This document shows positions 47,209 to 59,045 of a stretch of DNA of 64,000 nt, piece after piece. Under the pieces are notes generated by a model. It saw nothing but the letters and a program-made list of their open reading frames with translations. It did not search any database and was not told the DNA's origin. Numbering within the stretch: position 1 is the stretch's first letter; every line of letters starts with the position of its first letter. Position numbers and translations under genes: made by a program. This DNA is from Taxillus chinensis (lineage: Eukaryota > Streptophyta > Magnoliopsida > Santalales > Loranthaceae). The stretch lies in the NCBI GenBank assembly GCA_023512835.1, contig CM042092.1:46094400-46158399 (forward strand), given 5' to 3'.

Positions 47209-50200
47209 ATTGGACCCCACTTTGTCCGGGTTGGACAAACTAACCCCATTTGATATACCTTTCTGCCATGCCATATACCTTGTTGAACAGGTTCACAATG
47301 ATCCCATACTTCCAAGGAATGGTTTGGAATTGATGTTAACCCCAATTTGCACGAGATGGATACAATTGACACGGATGGGGGAGTCCAAAATTAATGACTT
47401 CTGCTACAAGTCCTTGAAGTGCCCCAAGACCAACACCAGGTGATAGAGGATGAAAATTGGAGATTAACGCACTTGACCGAGCTCGAATCGGACTTAAAAT
47501 GAAGAAGTTATGGCCAAAACAACTTTCGTTGGAAAAAGTCGAAACTTGCCAAAAGACGATCAATGCCCCTGGTCAAATCACCCGAAAAGGTGACCATGCG
47601 AAATTCTTGAAAGCATCAATTTAGGCGAATACAGATCTTCCCAAATAATCCCCGGAAAGTTGTCCATTTTTGCATTATGGGTAAGGGTAAAAAGGTAATT
47701 AAAAGTTAAAAAAAACTTCGGGGTTGACCGTTGACCGCCGACACTCCGACCTTCGACTCGCCACCTCGACCCATTGACCTTCGGAGCCTTGAAGCCTCGA
47801 AGCCCCGAAGCATCGAAGCCCCGCCGCCAACACTCCGACCTTCGACTCGCCCTTTCGACCCTTCGAACCCTGTGAAGATGCGAAGCCTCGAAGCCTCCGA
47901 CCCTACCGACACTCGACCTTCGACCCTTCGACCCTTGACCCTCGGAGCCTGTTGACCTTCGAACCCCGTGAGTTTTCAACCCTTCGACCCGGTGACCGTT
48001 GACCTTCGACCCGTCGACACTTCAATCCGTTGACCGTTGACCTTCGACCCACCGAACTTTCGACCCACCGAAGCTTCGACCCTGCCGACACTTCGACCTT
48101 GCCGACATTCCGACCCTTTGCCCTTTGACCTTCGCCGTTTTTTTTTCTCGCTGGCTTTTCTCGCCTGGCCGTTCACGAGACACGTTTTATGCGCGTGCCA
48201 TCCGACAAAGAATCATTTTTGAATACATCGGTCACATGTGCTAAACAAAAACATTAAAAAAGGACAATCATGCCGCACAAGATTTGTTCCCTCCAACAAA
48301 CGGCGAGAATCTCAAAATAAAATATTGCATCAATAATACAGCATTTAATGCTGAAATTAATGATAGTCCACCAAATTCTGCCCAAACCGTAAAATGCGGT
48401 CTTCATCCCTGCGCAAGAGGAGACCCCTCATCTTTAATGAAAAACTGCTATGATTTTTTTTTCATACCCAGCTCCCGATCAAAAAAAAAAAGAGGAAGAG
48501 TTCAGCTCCCAGAAAAAATTCCCGATTACGCCCAAAGAGAAAAACACCCAGATTTTCGCCCTTTTCCAAAATCAAAAACAAGCTACCCAGATTTTCTCCT
48601 TCCCTTTCAAGCTTCTTTTTCAAACATAAAAAAAAGGTCTCCCAGATTCTCTCTTTCTCTTTTACGAGTTTTCTTGCCCAAAGCAAAAAAAAACTCTACC
48701 ATTTTCAAATCCCCTCTCACGTTTTTCTCGCCCAAAACCCCAAATAAAAATCCTCTCATCATCTCGCTCTCAATTCCAACATAAAGCTCCGGTCATACAT
48801 GGCATATCCCATCCGCACAATCATGCTCGCACAAGTCACGTTCCCTCCAACAAACAATGAGAATCTCAAAATAAAATCGCATCAATAATACAGCATTTAA
48901 TGCTGAAATTAATGATAGTCCAACCAAATTTCGCCAAACTCGTAAAATGCGGTCTTCATCCTGCGCAAGAGGAGACCCCTCATCTTTAATGAAAACCTGC
49001 TATGATTTTTTTTTTCATACCCAGCTCCCTGATCAAAAAAAAAAAAAAAGAGGAAGAGTTCAGCTCCCCCAGAAAAAATTCCCGATTACGCCCAAAGAGA
49101 AAAACACCCGGATTTTCGCCCTTTTCCAAAATCAAAAACAAGCTACCCGATTTTCTCCTTCCCTTTCAAGCTTCTTTTTCAAACATAAAAAAAAGGTCTC
49201 CCGGATTCTCTCTTTCTCTTTTACGAGTTTTCTTGCCCAAAGCAAAAAAAAACTCTACCATTTTCAAATCCCCTCTCACGTTTTTCTGCCCAAAACCCCA
49301 AATAAAAATCCTCTCATCATCTCGCTCTCAATTCCAACATAAGATCGCATCTACATGGCATATCCCATCTAATTTTCGTAATTACCTGGATTTGGTGCTT
49401 TTATTTTCGACCTGGAGAATATCGGCACAGCAGGATAACTCAAACGGAAGGCCGGTGTTGAAGCCTTACCCAAACTAAAGTTGGTTCAATTTCTAATTCA
49501 TTTGTATTTGTGTGTTTATTGCTTATTAGCTTATTTATATCCCTACTTGATAATGTTTATGATTGTTGATATATGTTGTATATACTGTCTATGTTGTAAT
49601 GTGTAAAGTGCGGTAAAAAAAAAAAGAGGGACAAAAATAGAGATATGAAGAAAAAGAAAAAAAAAGGTGAGTGATGAAAAAAAAAGGAAAAAAAGATGAA
49701 AAAGAGTGGCTGTGTTTTCATAGGATCTATGAATGTCACAATCACACACTCCACATCTATTTTGGTATGTGTGTTCATATGTATTTTCAATTGTTGAGAC
49801 GCGTAGGTTTAGGTTCAAGGCTTTCTATAAGTAAAAAATAAATAAATAAATAACAACGGTTTCCACAAAAATGTTCTCCAAAATGTTTGCAATAAAAATG
49901 TTTTCAAAAAATGTTTCCTAAAAAAAACTAAAACAAAAAAAACAAAAATATTTTCAACAAAATGCTTTCCAAAATGTTTTCGCTAAAATATATTCAAAAT
50001 GTTTTAATAAAATATGTTCAAAAAAATATCTTCAAAAAAACAAAAAAAAATGTTTTCATGTTTTCAAACAAAAAAAAACCCAAAATTAGTACTTCAATGT
50101 CCAAAACAAAAAAAAACAAAAAAAAGGGACAAAAAAGCAAAACCAAAACAAAACGTTTTTTACAAAACACAAAAAAGAAAAAAAAAGAAAAAAAATGTAT

Positions 50201-50653
50201 GTTTTCTAACCCAAAATGGCAAAAAAAAAAAAAAGAGAAAAAATAAAAAACCATTTTTTAGGACTTCAATTTCCCAAAGTAAAACCAAAAAACCAAAATC
50301 AACCCATAGGATCTCATTCTCCCAGTTCAAACAAAAACCCAAAACTTCTAGGGTTCCCTTTAGAAATTTAGGGTAAATCCATTTTCACCATAACTTTAAT
50401 AAATAACTTAGCTAAATAAAAATCATAAACTTTTTAGGAAACTTAATCCATCATGGCAACACAAATAAAAAACTTCCTCCTCCTAAATTAGATACCGAAA
50501 GGGCACCGTAGGGGTGCTAATCCTTTCCTACACGTAACCAACTCCCGAACCCTTTTCCGATAACGTAGACCACATCTTTTTACTACTCAAAGTAAAGGGT
50601 ATCCAACTGTACCCCCAAAAATAGTTGGTGGCGACTCTAAATTTTCTCACCAT
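47209..50653 (+). repeat. 3' LTR of the TAT element, main part
   Basis: Begins TATTGGACCCC (the 5' LTR has TGTTGG) and follows the 5' LTR until CTCACCAT at 50646-50653, where the hAT begins. It carries a 553-bp tandem duplication and an extra segment at 49489-50010, both absent from the 5' LTR. The last 53 bp of the LTR lie at 62599-62651. Net length is about 3498 bp. Confidence 0.9.
48264..49368 (+). repeat. 553-bp tandem duplication within the 3' LTR
   Basis: Units start ACAATCATG at 48264 and again at 48817. Both contain AGGAGACCCCTCATCTTTAA and the A-run zone, and both end CATGGCATATCCCATC. The 5' LTR has one unit (about 34135-34690). Confidence 0.85.
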
Positions 50654-50940
50654 CGGCCTGTAATTGAGCCGAACTCGAGCTCGAGCCGAACTTTAAAACC
50701 TCTAACTCGGCTCGGCTCATTTAACATTTTACCAAGCTCGAACTTGAGTTCGAGTTCGTATAAGATGATTATTCGAGCCGAGCCGAGCCCTCGATTAACT
50801 CGACTCGACTGGAGCTTGAGTTAAAACCGTTAAGTCAAAAATTTAAAAACCAAACTCGAACTCGAGTTCGAGCTTGACTAAATTATTAAACAAGCTTTAA
50901 ACAAGAAACTCGACTCGTTTAAAGCTCATTTAAGGCAAAT
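50654..50940. repeat. Left terminal and subterminal region of the hAT
   Basis: TIR at 50655-50672, followed by many GAGCTCGAG, CTCGAACTCGAG and GAGCCGAGCCGAG motifs. These would serve as transposase binding sites in hAT elements. Confidence 0.8.
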
Positions 50941-51054
50941 AATATAATTTTTGTAAATAATTATTTACAAAAGGCAATAAATCAATTAAAAAATGAATAA
51001 TATTATAATTTAAAATAACAAACATAATTATAAGCCTTCAAAATAGGTAATATC

Positions 51055-51720
51055 TTATTACAAATTGACACCTAATATATATTGGATCTTTACAAATTTA
51101 CAATTGAAATCGAACTCATGAGCATCAAACTGTAATCCATCTTCAAGTCCTGCCATATCTGAAACCTTTAAAACAAGAACAAAAACAATAGTATATAAAT
51201 ATTACATAATTTATAAAATTTAGTAATAGTGGAAATTTCAATACCATCACCCGTACCTGCATAATGTCCATGAATTGCAACCCGGACACACTGGTTGTGC
51301 CATCAATAGATTCAAAAAAATAAATATGAATTATATAATCGGGAAATTCTCCAAAAGCTACATGACCACCGCATCGAAATCATGACCAAGTTTTGTGTTT
51401 TCTCCATATATAAAGCTATGGTGGCTGCAAGAATTAGACTAGCTGTTAATAAAACTAATATGAATTATATAATCATAAAATACTTGTCAAATATGTGAAT
51501 GGATTTGTCCCATATACCTCGCCTCATTTCCATACATATTTTTTCTCGTAGGAACATAGCCGGTTCTCCAACAACAACACAACAAGGTGGCGGCACGTTT
51601 AGTAGCATTGTTGCAGGTGGTTCCCTCCTTAATAAAGAAGATGCAAAAGCAAAGCAAGTGGAGGCAATAGCAGGATAGCAACACAAAGAGCAACATAACT
51701 CATTGCAGTGGTTTCCTCAA
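51055..51720 (-). pseudogene. Captured spliced-gene fragment, unidentified
   Basis: Exon-like segments on the minus strand are separated by plausible GT-AG introns. One at about 51660-51515 ends at GTATAT. One at about 51400-51257, with FESIDGTTSVSGLQF, ends CAG/GTACGG. One from 51165 (acceptor TTTTAAAG) has VSDMAGLEDGLQFDAHEF. A one-base frameshift lies near 51355. It looks like a piece of a host gene but I do not recognise the family. A decayed transposase is the alternative. Confidence 0.4.
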
Positions 51721-53077
51721 CACTTTGACGCACTAGAAGTCTCAATGCACATCGATCGATGCCGACTTATCTTGTGATTATTCAATTGAACCGATTAAGT
51801 TCCAACCTCCTTAAAACCCTCGGGAAAAAACCCACCATAACACACGCTAACATAGAGTATCCAAAAGACCCAAAAATGGAATTAAGAGAAATGAGCTACA
51901 CCACCTAAAAGAAACGTGCATGGAACATAAAATGCAGTAGATAAGTAACTAAAATTCATGATTTTCTTGGAGAGACCCAGATGAGGAAAAAGAATAAATA
52001 AAATGTACATTGAAGAACTATTGATATTCGGTACTTGCACTTTTCCACTAGAAACATAAATGGGGAAATCATTAATATCATAAAACTATGCCAAGAAGTT
52101 GATTGTATACCTTTCTTCCTTGGTTCTTTTTAAGCTTTGGATGAGCACCGATCTCCCATCCTCAACCAATCCAGCCCATCTCTCGCATAGAACCACTAGG
52201 ACAACTTAGAGTTGAGAGAGGGTTGCGGTCATAGGCCACCCAATGACCGATTCTCCCATTTGGTATTTAATATAGAATAGAACCAAGCGCAGCTTTAATA
52301 TATATAACATGTATTGGGAAAGGAAAAAAGATCAAATTTAAATTTTCTTAAAAACGTTTTTTGTGTTTCCAAAACAAACCGAAAGAAGAGCAAAAAAATG
52401 ATCGTGCTTTTGAGCCATATAGATTGATAGGAGGTACAAATAATGAAAATAATGAATAATCGCCTAGCAAAAATGATAATGGAACGGTATAAACAATAAA
52501 TTCTCAATGAATTTCATTTTTATCGTAGTAAAAATTAATTAGCTTTCAAATAATCAAAATAACCTTCCCCGAATGTTCCCTTTTATGTTATTTTAACCTT
52601 CTTCATATGATCCATCATCATAAACCCAAAAATGTGCATCACGAGAGTATTGTACAATGGGTAGCTGAAATGCAAATATAAAATAATAGTCAAGTAGATC
52701 CAAAGGGCCATAAGAACCGTGTATAAGGTCCCCCAATCTATACAAACTAAATGAATTAGTAAGTAGAAAACATAAAACGCCAGGAAAATACATGCATAAG
52801 TGCAAAAATTTCACCTTAAGCCTAGGAAAATACACTCATCATGCAGTCAGATGTAAAAAAAATTACACAAAGATCTAGATATAAATAAAAGAATTCAAAA
52901 AGGTGCAATTGAATCAACATTATCAACTAATTAACTCTAAAAATCTAAAAACAAACCTATATATTAATAAATCAAATCGAAAGCTACAACATGGGCTTAT
53001 ATGCGAGCTTGTTTTCAAATAGGCATTTAAACGAAAGGTTAAGAAAGCAAAAATTGAGGGAGATGAGAAATCAATAC
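51721..53077. other. hAT interior, no gene recognised
   Basis: Mostly AT-rich. A more GC-balanced patch at 52120-52260 may be another captured piece. The short open frames lack family signatures. The region just left of the RPS8 exon is likely its captured intron. Confidence 0.4.
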
Positions 53078-53151
53078 TTTCGTTTCTTTGTCCAGGACTT
53101 CTTCTTGCCCCCAGTGGCACGCTTCTTGTGCATCGAGTCCCCAGAAATACC
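53078..53151 (-). pseudogene. RPS8: Captured exon of 40S ribosomal protein S8 (eS8)
   Basis: The minus strand encodes [18 protein letters not shown] followed by SWTKKRK, the conserved N-terminal segment of eukaryotic ribosomal protein S8. The exon is bounded on the left by a donor-like GTATTG (53077 downward). On the right, TTTGCG precedes it where a TTTGCAG acceptor would be expected, so that acceptor is damaged. No later RPS8 exon was found nearby. It is a gene fragment carried inside the hAT. The functional S8 gene must be elsewhere. Confidence 0.8.
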
Positions 53152-53740
53152 CGCAAACAACAGATCAAATCAACAACACCCCTTACAGAGATAAAAGAGA
53201 AACATCGATTCACCGATCGATTGAGGGACGTTTGTGTGAATCAAAAATGGAAGCGACAATGACTTCACATACCCATCTCTCGCGTCGTGACGCTGTGAAC
53301 CCACCTTCACCTCTCCCTCTAAGCCACTAATCCGGACGCCCTATGACAAGCCTTAACAACATTTATATTTGGGTTATATGTGTAGATCTGGCTCATTTGA
53401 TCAAGACCCATTTAGTGATAATAAGGTATGGCCATGTCACTGCTGGCTCTTACGGACCGTCGCCGTCACCGATGAAAATGGAAAGCAGATGGCCCGTCAC
53501 CAGGTGAGGATGGCTAGTCACCGTTGCCGAGAAAGATGGAAAGATGGAGGCGGAGAGAACAGAGACCGAGAGGGAGAGTTGGAAGACTAGATCTGGCAAC
53601 GTCTGGGTTGATTGACGTCGGAGGATAGGAATCGGGATCGGTCGGAGGTTGGATCCGGGAAGTGGGAGAGACCGTGGGAACAGCCAAACGGGAAGGGACA
53701 AACGAGACAAAAATCTAGGGTTGGCTAAATGAAAAAAATG
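53152..53740 (-). other. GC-rich, UTR/promoter-like captured segment
   Basis: Markedly richer in G+C than its surroundings. On the minus strand it starts with AACCCTAG (about 53717), a telo-box-like motif common in ribosomal-protein and translation-gene promoters and 5' UTRs, followed by CT-rich sequence. The part nearest the S8 exon (53160-53330) may be S8 5' UTR and intron 1. The rest (53450-53720) may be from another gene. Confidence 0.45.
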
Positions 53741-54642
53741 ATATATACGGATCGCGAACCGCAGATGATGACATTATATATATATTCAGGCCCATATGCA
53801 TGCTTAGACCAAATCCTTTTAAGTCCATACTCAAAATGAATCCTATTTTAGATTGTCAAGCCCGTAAAAATCGTAAGCTCCATAAGAATTTAAATATCGT
53901 ACAAATTTTCTAAGATAAAGTTAAATGTAGAACTTCGTTATAAAAATGATTTTATGATATCTAAAAAATTTTTCCCTAAATAAATGAAAATAGATTAGTT
54001 CAAAAAATCAACTCCATCACGTCACTTTATCTCCTCTTTCAAACTATTCAAAATCAATGATAATTAAAAATGGAATTGAGTTCGTTAAATGATATTAACC
54101 TAGATAAAAATATTAACATGGTTCTTATATAATACTGAGACAAAACTATGATAATGAACAAATTCATTGATCTATTAACAGAGAAAGTGATAAAATGCAT
54201 GGATATAAATGAGTAAATTAGTATCATTTCAAAATTCCAGTCAAAATTATTGAAATTTTACAATTATATGCTTAGAATTTATTAGGCACATAAGGGTAGA
54301 TGTGAAAACAAGAATTTGGGAGAAGAAACACTTGATTTTTATTCACTATATGGCTTAATTACCTATATGTACCATTACAGTATACTGTGCGATACAATCT
54401 AAAAAAAGATATCCTAAATAATCTATTTCCTCAAATATCAAATATCACAATATCCCATATTATGATACCTCATATCGACTTCCTAAAATAAGTTATTCTA
54501 CAATATGCAAGAAATATCCATAAATATTTTAATAGTATAATATGATTACCTTTATAATTTTCATATTAAATATTATTTTTCCATTTGAATAAGAGCACAA
54601 TTAATTTACAATTAAGATTAAAATTTAAAAAATATTTAGTTA
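53741..54642. other. AT-rich hAT interior, no gene
   Basis: No open frame or repeat of note. Confidence 0.5.
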
Positions 54643-54775
54643 TAATATGTTGGATCAAGCCCGGAATTTGGATAATCTTGATAAAGCCTTATGTAATTTG
54701 ATCTCGAGATCTTTTGTGTTTTTTTATCGTTCGAAGATATGTTATTAATCCTGGAGATACACTCGTGAGAGCAAA

Positions 54776-57325
54776 TGTAACGCCCCCAAATCGGACTTCT
54801 AGACCGGGTGCGTTAGATAAATAAAATATTACAATTATATGAATAGTAATCTATTACTCAACATAAATTCGATGGTTTATTTATTACATCAAGACTCATC
54901 ACAAGATCTTTAAGGTTTAGCGTTTAGAGACTAGGTGTTAATAACCCATTATAGTTTACATGACATATAAATACTACATGCATAATCTTCTTATGATTTT
55001 ATTCCAAGCATTCCGGACACCATTATCCTAGCATCCTTGCTTTCTCCTAGTTCCCTGGGGTTGGAAGAAAACATAAAGGAAATGAGCTCAAATAGCCCAG
55101 GAAGGTTAAAAGTAACGAATAATATATGGAGAATAATCAGCTCATGAAAAAATAAGAATATCTACTCATCTAGGTTCACCACCTAGATGTCATGCATAAC
55201 CTGTTATCGACTGGATTGACACTCTCCAGTGATGTTCTTTACCCAATGCATTGGAGGTCTTTCCGGAACCACCCATAAACATATTGCCAAACATAAAATA
55301 TATCTTCACAAAATTTCAAACAACCACATCAATGGTAAATTTCAACGTAAAGGAAGGTCTTACAATAATAGCCCCGATAAGTAAAAGGGTTATTCACCAT
55401 TCAATAAATTAGATTACCAACTTTTCAAGAAGTGTCAAATAAAGTTAATTATTAAATATCGAGATAGAAATATAGAGAAGAAATAGGAAATGAATTTCCA
55501 CGTCGGAGATCGTGGTAAGGAAAAGGAGAGGGGATCCTTACTATCTTTTTTGTCTTCGCGTTTATAAACCTTGAAACAAAATTTAAAAGTTAATATTTTA
55601 GTTTGAATAATAATAGTATATTCATAAATAATATATTGAGAGACATATATAAGTATATTATGGTGGAAAAACTTCTCATGATAATAATAATAATCTATAC
55701 GTATACATATATATATATAATATACGTATATACTATACAATATACATATATATATATTGAGGGGCAAAGCCATCCATAATATATATATGTATGAGGAGAC
55801 TTAGCCTTCCATGGAATAATAATAATCTATATACTCATATATACATATCATATACATATATATATTGAGGGGCAAAGCCATCCATAATATATATATGTAT
55901 GAGGAGGCTTAGCCTTCCATGGAATAATAATAATTTATATATATACATATACGTATTGTTTAATAAATATACATATATATATTGAGGGGCAAGGCCATCC
56001 ATAATATATATATGTATGAGGAGGAAAAAACATGATTAATATATGCTTGAATATTTACCTCTTGGAACTTCCAACAAGTGAGAGGAAGATTGAGAGAAGA
56101 GAAGGCTTGGAGGGCTATTGGGGTGTTAATAGAACTTTTTGGGAAGTATTTGGAGGAGAGTTTTGTGGCTTATTTGAATGGAAAGAGTGCTTGAGAAGGG
56201 AAGTGAGGCATGCTATTTATAGGTAAGGTGGTAGGTGTAATAGTGTGAAAAATAGTGTACGAATTTGACTTTGGCATTAAATTAAATTATTTAAAATATA
56301 TATAATACTTTATTTTCCTCATATTATCTCTTATTAAAAACGTGGTTATCTCCTCCTACCATTAAAAAATGTTTTAAGACTTTTAAACCTAGAAGGTTCC
56401 TTTGGCATCAAAAGTCCACATTGGTGTACTCCCTACTAATTCAATTATAACGTTTTTAATTTTGTAGTTTTTGACAAATGGCCAATTGTATTGCATTAGT
56501 AACTCAAATATCTACAAATGGGTACCAATTTTATAATTTTCACATGTGTATAACAAAAGTTATTGAATTTTAAAGTCATATTAAAATGTTTACCCATTCA
56601 CACTGAACCTATGTGTAGTATTTTAACTTCTGGAATTGATTGGCTTCATATTAAATTCTGAAATTTTTACACGTTTTAGCTAAGTGATAAAGGAACAAAT
56701 GGGCTTTGGTTTCATGTCAATTGGATCTGTATAACTCAAGTTATGAATTTTTGAATGGGACCTCCAGAATCTGCCTTATTCAAATTTTTGGGTCTTACCT
56801 ATGTTTCATACTTTTGGTAAAGTTAAGGCTTGTAATACTTACTTACCCATAGTAATTTGGTTTAAGAAACTAAATGACATAATATATAGCATCTAAACTT
56901 TTTATGACGTATAAGAAATTATTTTATTTTTTATAACGTATTTAATATTAACACGGATAAAATAATATAATTGCGTAATCAATAAATAATAAAGTAAGAT
57001 AACATTATATTCCATGACTTCTTACTTTATAAACTTATAAAGTATAATATTATAAAACATTATTACATACACATACCTATTTACAACAATTCAAACGGAT
57101 ACTATTCATAACGATTAGTTACTTATTCCAACGGTTAGTTACTATTCTAACCGCTAGTTACTATTCTAACGGCTACTTACTAGTCACATGCTACTTAAAT
57201 GACTATATTGGGTACTTATTTTTATTTTGATAATATCTAAAATATTCTTTCTAACTATTTTTTTTAGTAATGACATTATTATTATTACTATTTAAGGAAG
57301 GGCTTAAATTTTTGCGGGTTTTATA
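54776..57325 (-). mobile_element. Gypsy-type solo LTR nested in the copia solo LTR
   Basis: Same family as 8239-11066 (TGTAACGCCCCCAAAT start, CTCCAGTGATGTTC block). GCAAA copies at 54771-54775 and 57326-57330 are identical. The right end reads TTATA where the sister copy has TTACA, a terminal mutation. It is 2550 bp with no coding region. Confidence 0.85.
55755..56025. repeat. About 110-bp tandem repeat, three units
   Basis: Each unit has GAGGGGCAAAGCCATCCAT followed by AATATATATATGTATGAGGAG. The first two also have CTTAGCCTTCCATGG and AATAATAAT. It occupies the same LTR region as the different array at 9738-9898. Confidence 0.8.
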
Positions 57326-57482
57326 GCAAAGCTAAGGACAGGATACATAATCCTGATCCTGGACAAGAGTGAGTGTCGTCAAACACTTGGTAAATAACCA
57401 AGTCACCAATACATACAGAACAAGGAACATTCGTGCGGACTAAGTCAAATTGACTCTAAGTAAGAGTCTTGGTTTACAAGGT

Positions 57483-57980
57483 CGCACGAAGTAAAAAGAA
57501 GACACGGAGTAAGGCATCCGAGTCTTCCATACATGCGGAGTAAGGAAGTACAAATGCGGAATAAGGATCCGAGTCTTTATTAGACACGGAGTAAGGAAAT
57601 TAGATGCGGAGTAAGGAATCCGGACAACTTACTCATACGGAGTAAGGAAGCACTAGTACGGAGTAAGCACTTCGATCCCTTAGACTCGCCCGGAGTAAGG
57701 AACTTATATACGGGGTAAGGAATTTACATACGGAGTAAGGAACTTACATGCGGAGTAAGGAAGCAACGATACGGAATAAGTCATCCAACTTTTCAAGACT
57801 CGCCCGGAGTAAGGAACTTACATACGGAGTAAGGAATTTACATACGGAGTAAGGAACCTACATGCAAGAGTAAGGAAACGCCGACACGGACTAAGGATTC
57901 CGGTACCAAATAGATACGGAGTAAGCAATCACCGACACGGAGTAAGGTTCCGAGCCTCATTAGCTACGGAGTAAGGAAAA
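57483..57980 (+). repeat. GGAGTAAGG minisatellite (about 20 units)
   Basis: Units of about 20 bp (ACGGAGTAAGGAACTTACAT and variants) repeat about 20 times within the copia solo LTR, with GGAGTAAG the constant core. Confidence 0.88.
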
Positions 57981-58609
57981 TTACACCGGACCAAGAAGAT
58001 CGCTTCAACTCAACCGCATTTAAAGTTATTAGCTCGTGGCGTCCCGATGTAAGACAAATTTATTGAGAACCTGAAGAATCTTACACGTGGATCATCCGGA
58101 TATGTGGACACAACCTTAATTATATTTGGGAACTCACAAAGACACTTATACTCTTCAAACCCAAGATCTTGAGCTCCATAATCCGCAGCAGTCAAGGCAG
58201 AGAGATTACCGAGGGATAGTTAGTCTTGAACGCATTCCGAACTACAAGTTCCAAGGTTGTCTCTTAGGAATGTTTTGTATAAATATTCATACTTGTACAT
58301 TTGTGTAAAAAGAGAGCGTATGTGCATTTGTCAAGAAAAGACTAATCCTGTGTATGCACAAGCGTTTTCATTTTTGGAGATAGAATTTGGCTAATGTGTG
58401 AGTTCATTTGTAAACGAGTGTAAGAGAGTCTTGCTTCTATTTTGTTGTATTCGTCTTATGATAATAAAACAAAATACTTCCACTATCTGGTTATCTTCCA
58501 AAGTGATTCCATCACTTAACTAGATAAGTGTTTGTGTCTTAAGAGAAAGAAAAGAGTTTCGATAAGAGCCTATTCACCCCCCTCTAGGCTCCAAGGGACC
58601 ATCATAATA

Positions 58610-59040
58610 AATTAATGTAACAAAATATTAAGAATTTCAGTTTTCTAAAGTTCTATAAAAACTTTAAACATGTAAAACTATATAGGGATATGGCACACAA
58701 GCATACACAAGTAGGGATTGATAATTATAGAAATTATAAGATAAAATAATTGTTTTTTCTTATACGAGCATACATTCATAATTACAAAATACTTGTAGTT
58801 AGGTCGAAAATTATGGCCCTATTTAGATACACAATGGGCTTCATCAATTGCAAATAGTATAAATTCACGAGTCTCTGCAAGCCTCTAAAGTGGTTTTATT
58901 AATCTACATAATATAAACCATGCATGCTTTGTTTTTATTTAAAGTGATTCAAAGGTTGTGGCAAGATTTTAAAATTTTCAAACAAAATAGAGATGTTTAT
59001 CTAAGATGGGCCTCGGACAAGATAGGACTCATTTAGGGGC
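58610..59040. other. hAT interior between the nested LTRs, no gene
   Basis: AT-rich, with no frame or repeat recognised. Confidence 0.5.
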
Positions 59041-59045
59041 CACAT

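Larger units (their letters stand above)
54648..58604 (+). mobile_element. Copia-type solo LTR nested in the hAT, itself interrupted
   Basis: Begins TGTTGGATCAAG and ends CAAGGGACCATCA, preceded at 58571 by TTCACCCCCCTCTAGG, the signature typical of plant copia LTR 3' ends. TAATA copies at 54643-54647 and 58605-58609 are identical. Removing the inner solo LTR (54776-57325) leaves about 1.4 kb. It carries a 20-unit minisatellite. No primer binding site or coding region follows, so it is solo. Confidence 0.85.

Noticed and set aside
48284..49478. Long plus-strand frames of 130-166 codons
   Set aside because: They lie in LTR sequence and repeat because of the 553-bp duplication. The composition follows A-runs and CCC-rich tracts.
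49962..50376. Lys/Asn/Phe-rich frames on both strands
   Set aside because: Produced by A-rich low complexity inside the TAT 3' LTR. The same region exists in the 5' LTR.
53369..53710. Possible complete gene on either strand in the GC-rich hAT block
   Set aside because: Frames are short and lack domains. A captured UTR/promoter piece explains the composition better, so I list it as such.
55435..55773. 112-codon Tyr/Ile-rich minus-strand frame, membrane-protein-like
   Set aside because: AT-rich solo LTR sequence. No conserved motif or start context supports it.
57483..57980. Regularly spaced repeats that could suggest a CRISPR-like array
   Set aside because: Units are contiguous and variable with no unique spacers, and lie inside a plant LTR. 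It is a minisatellite.
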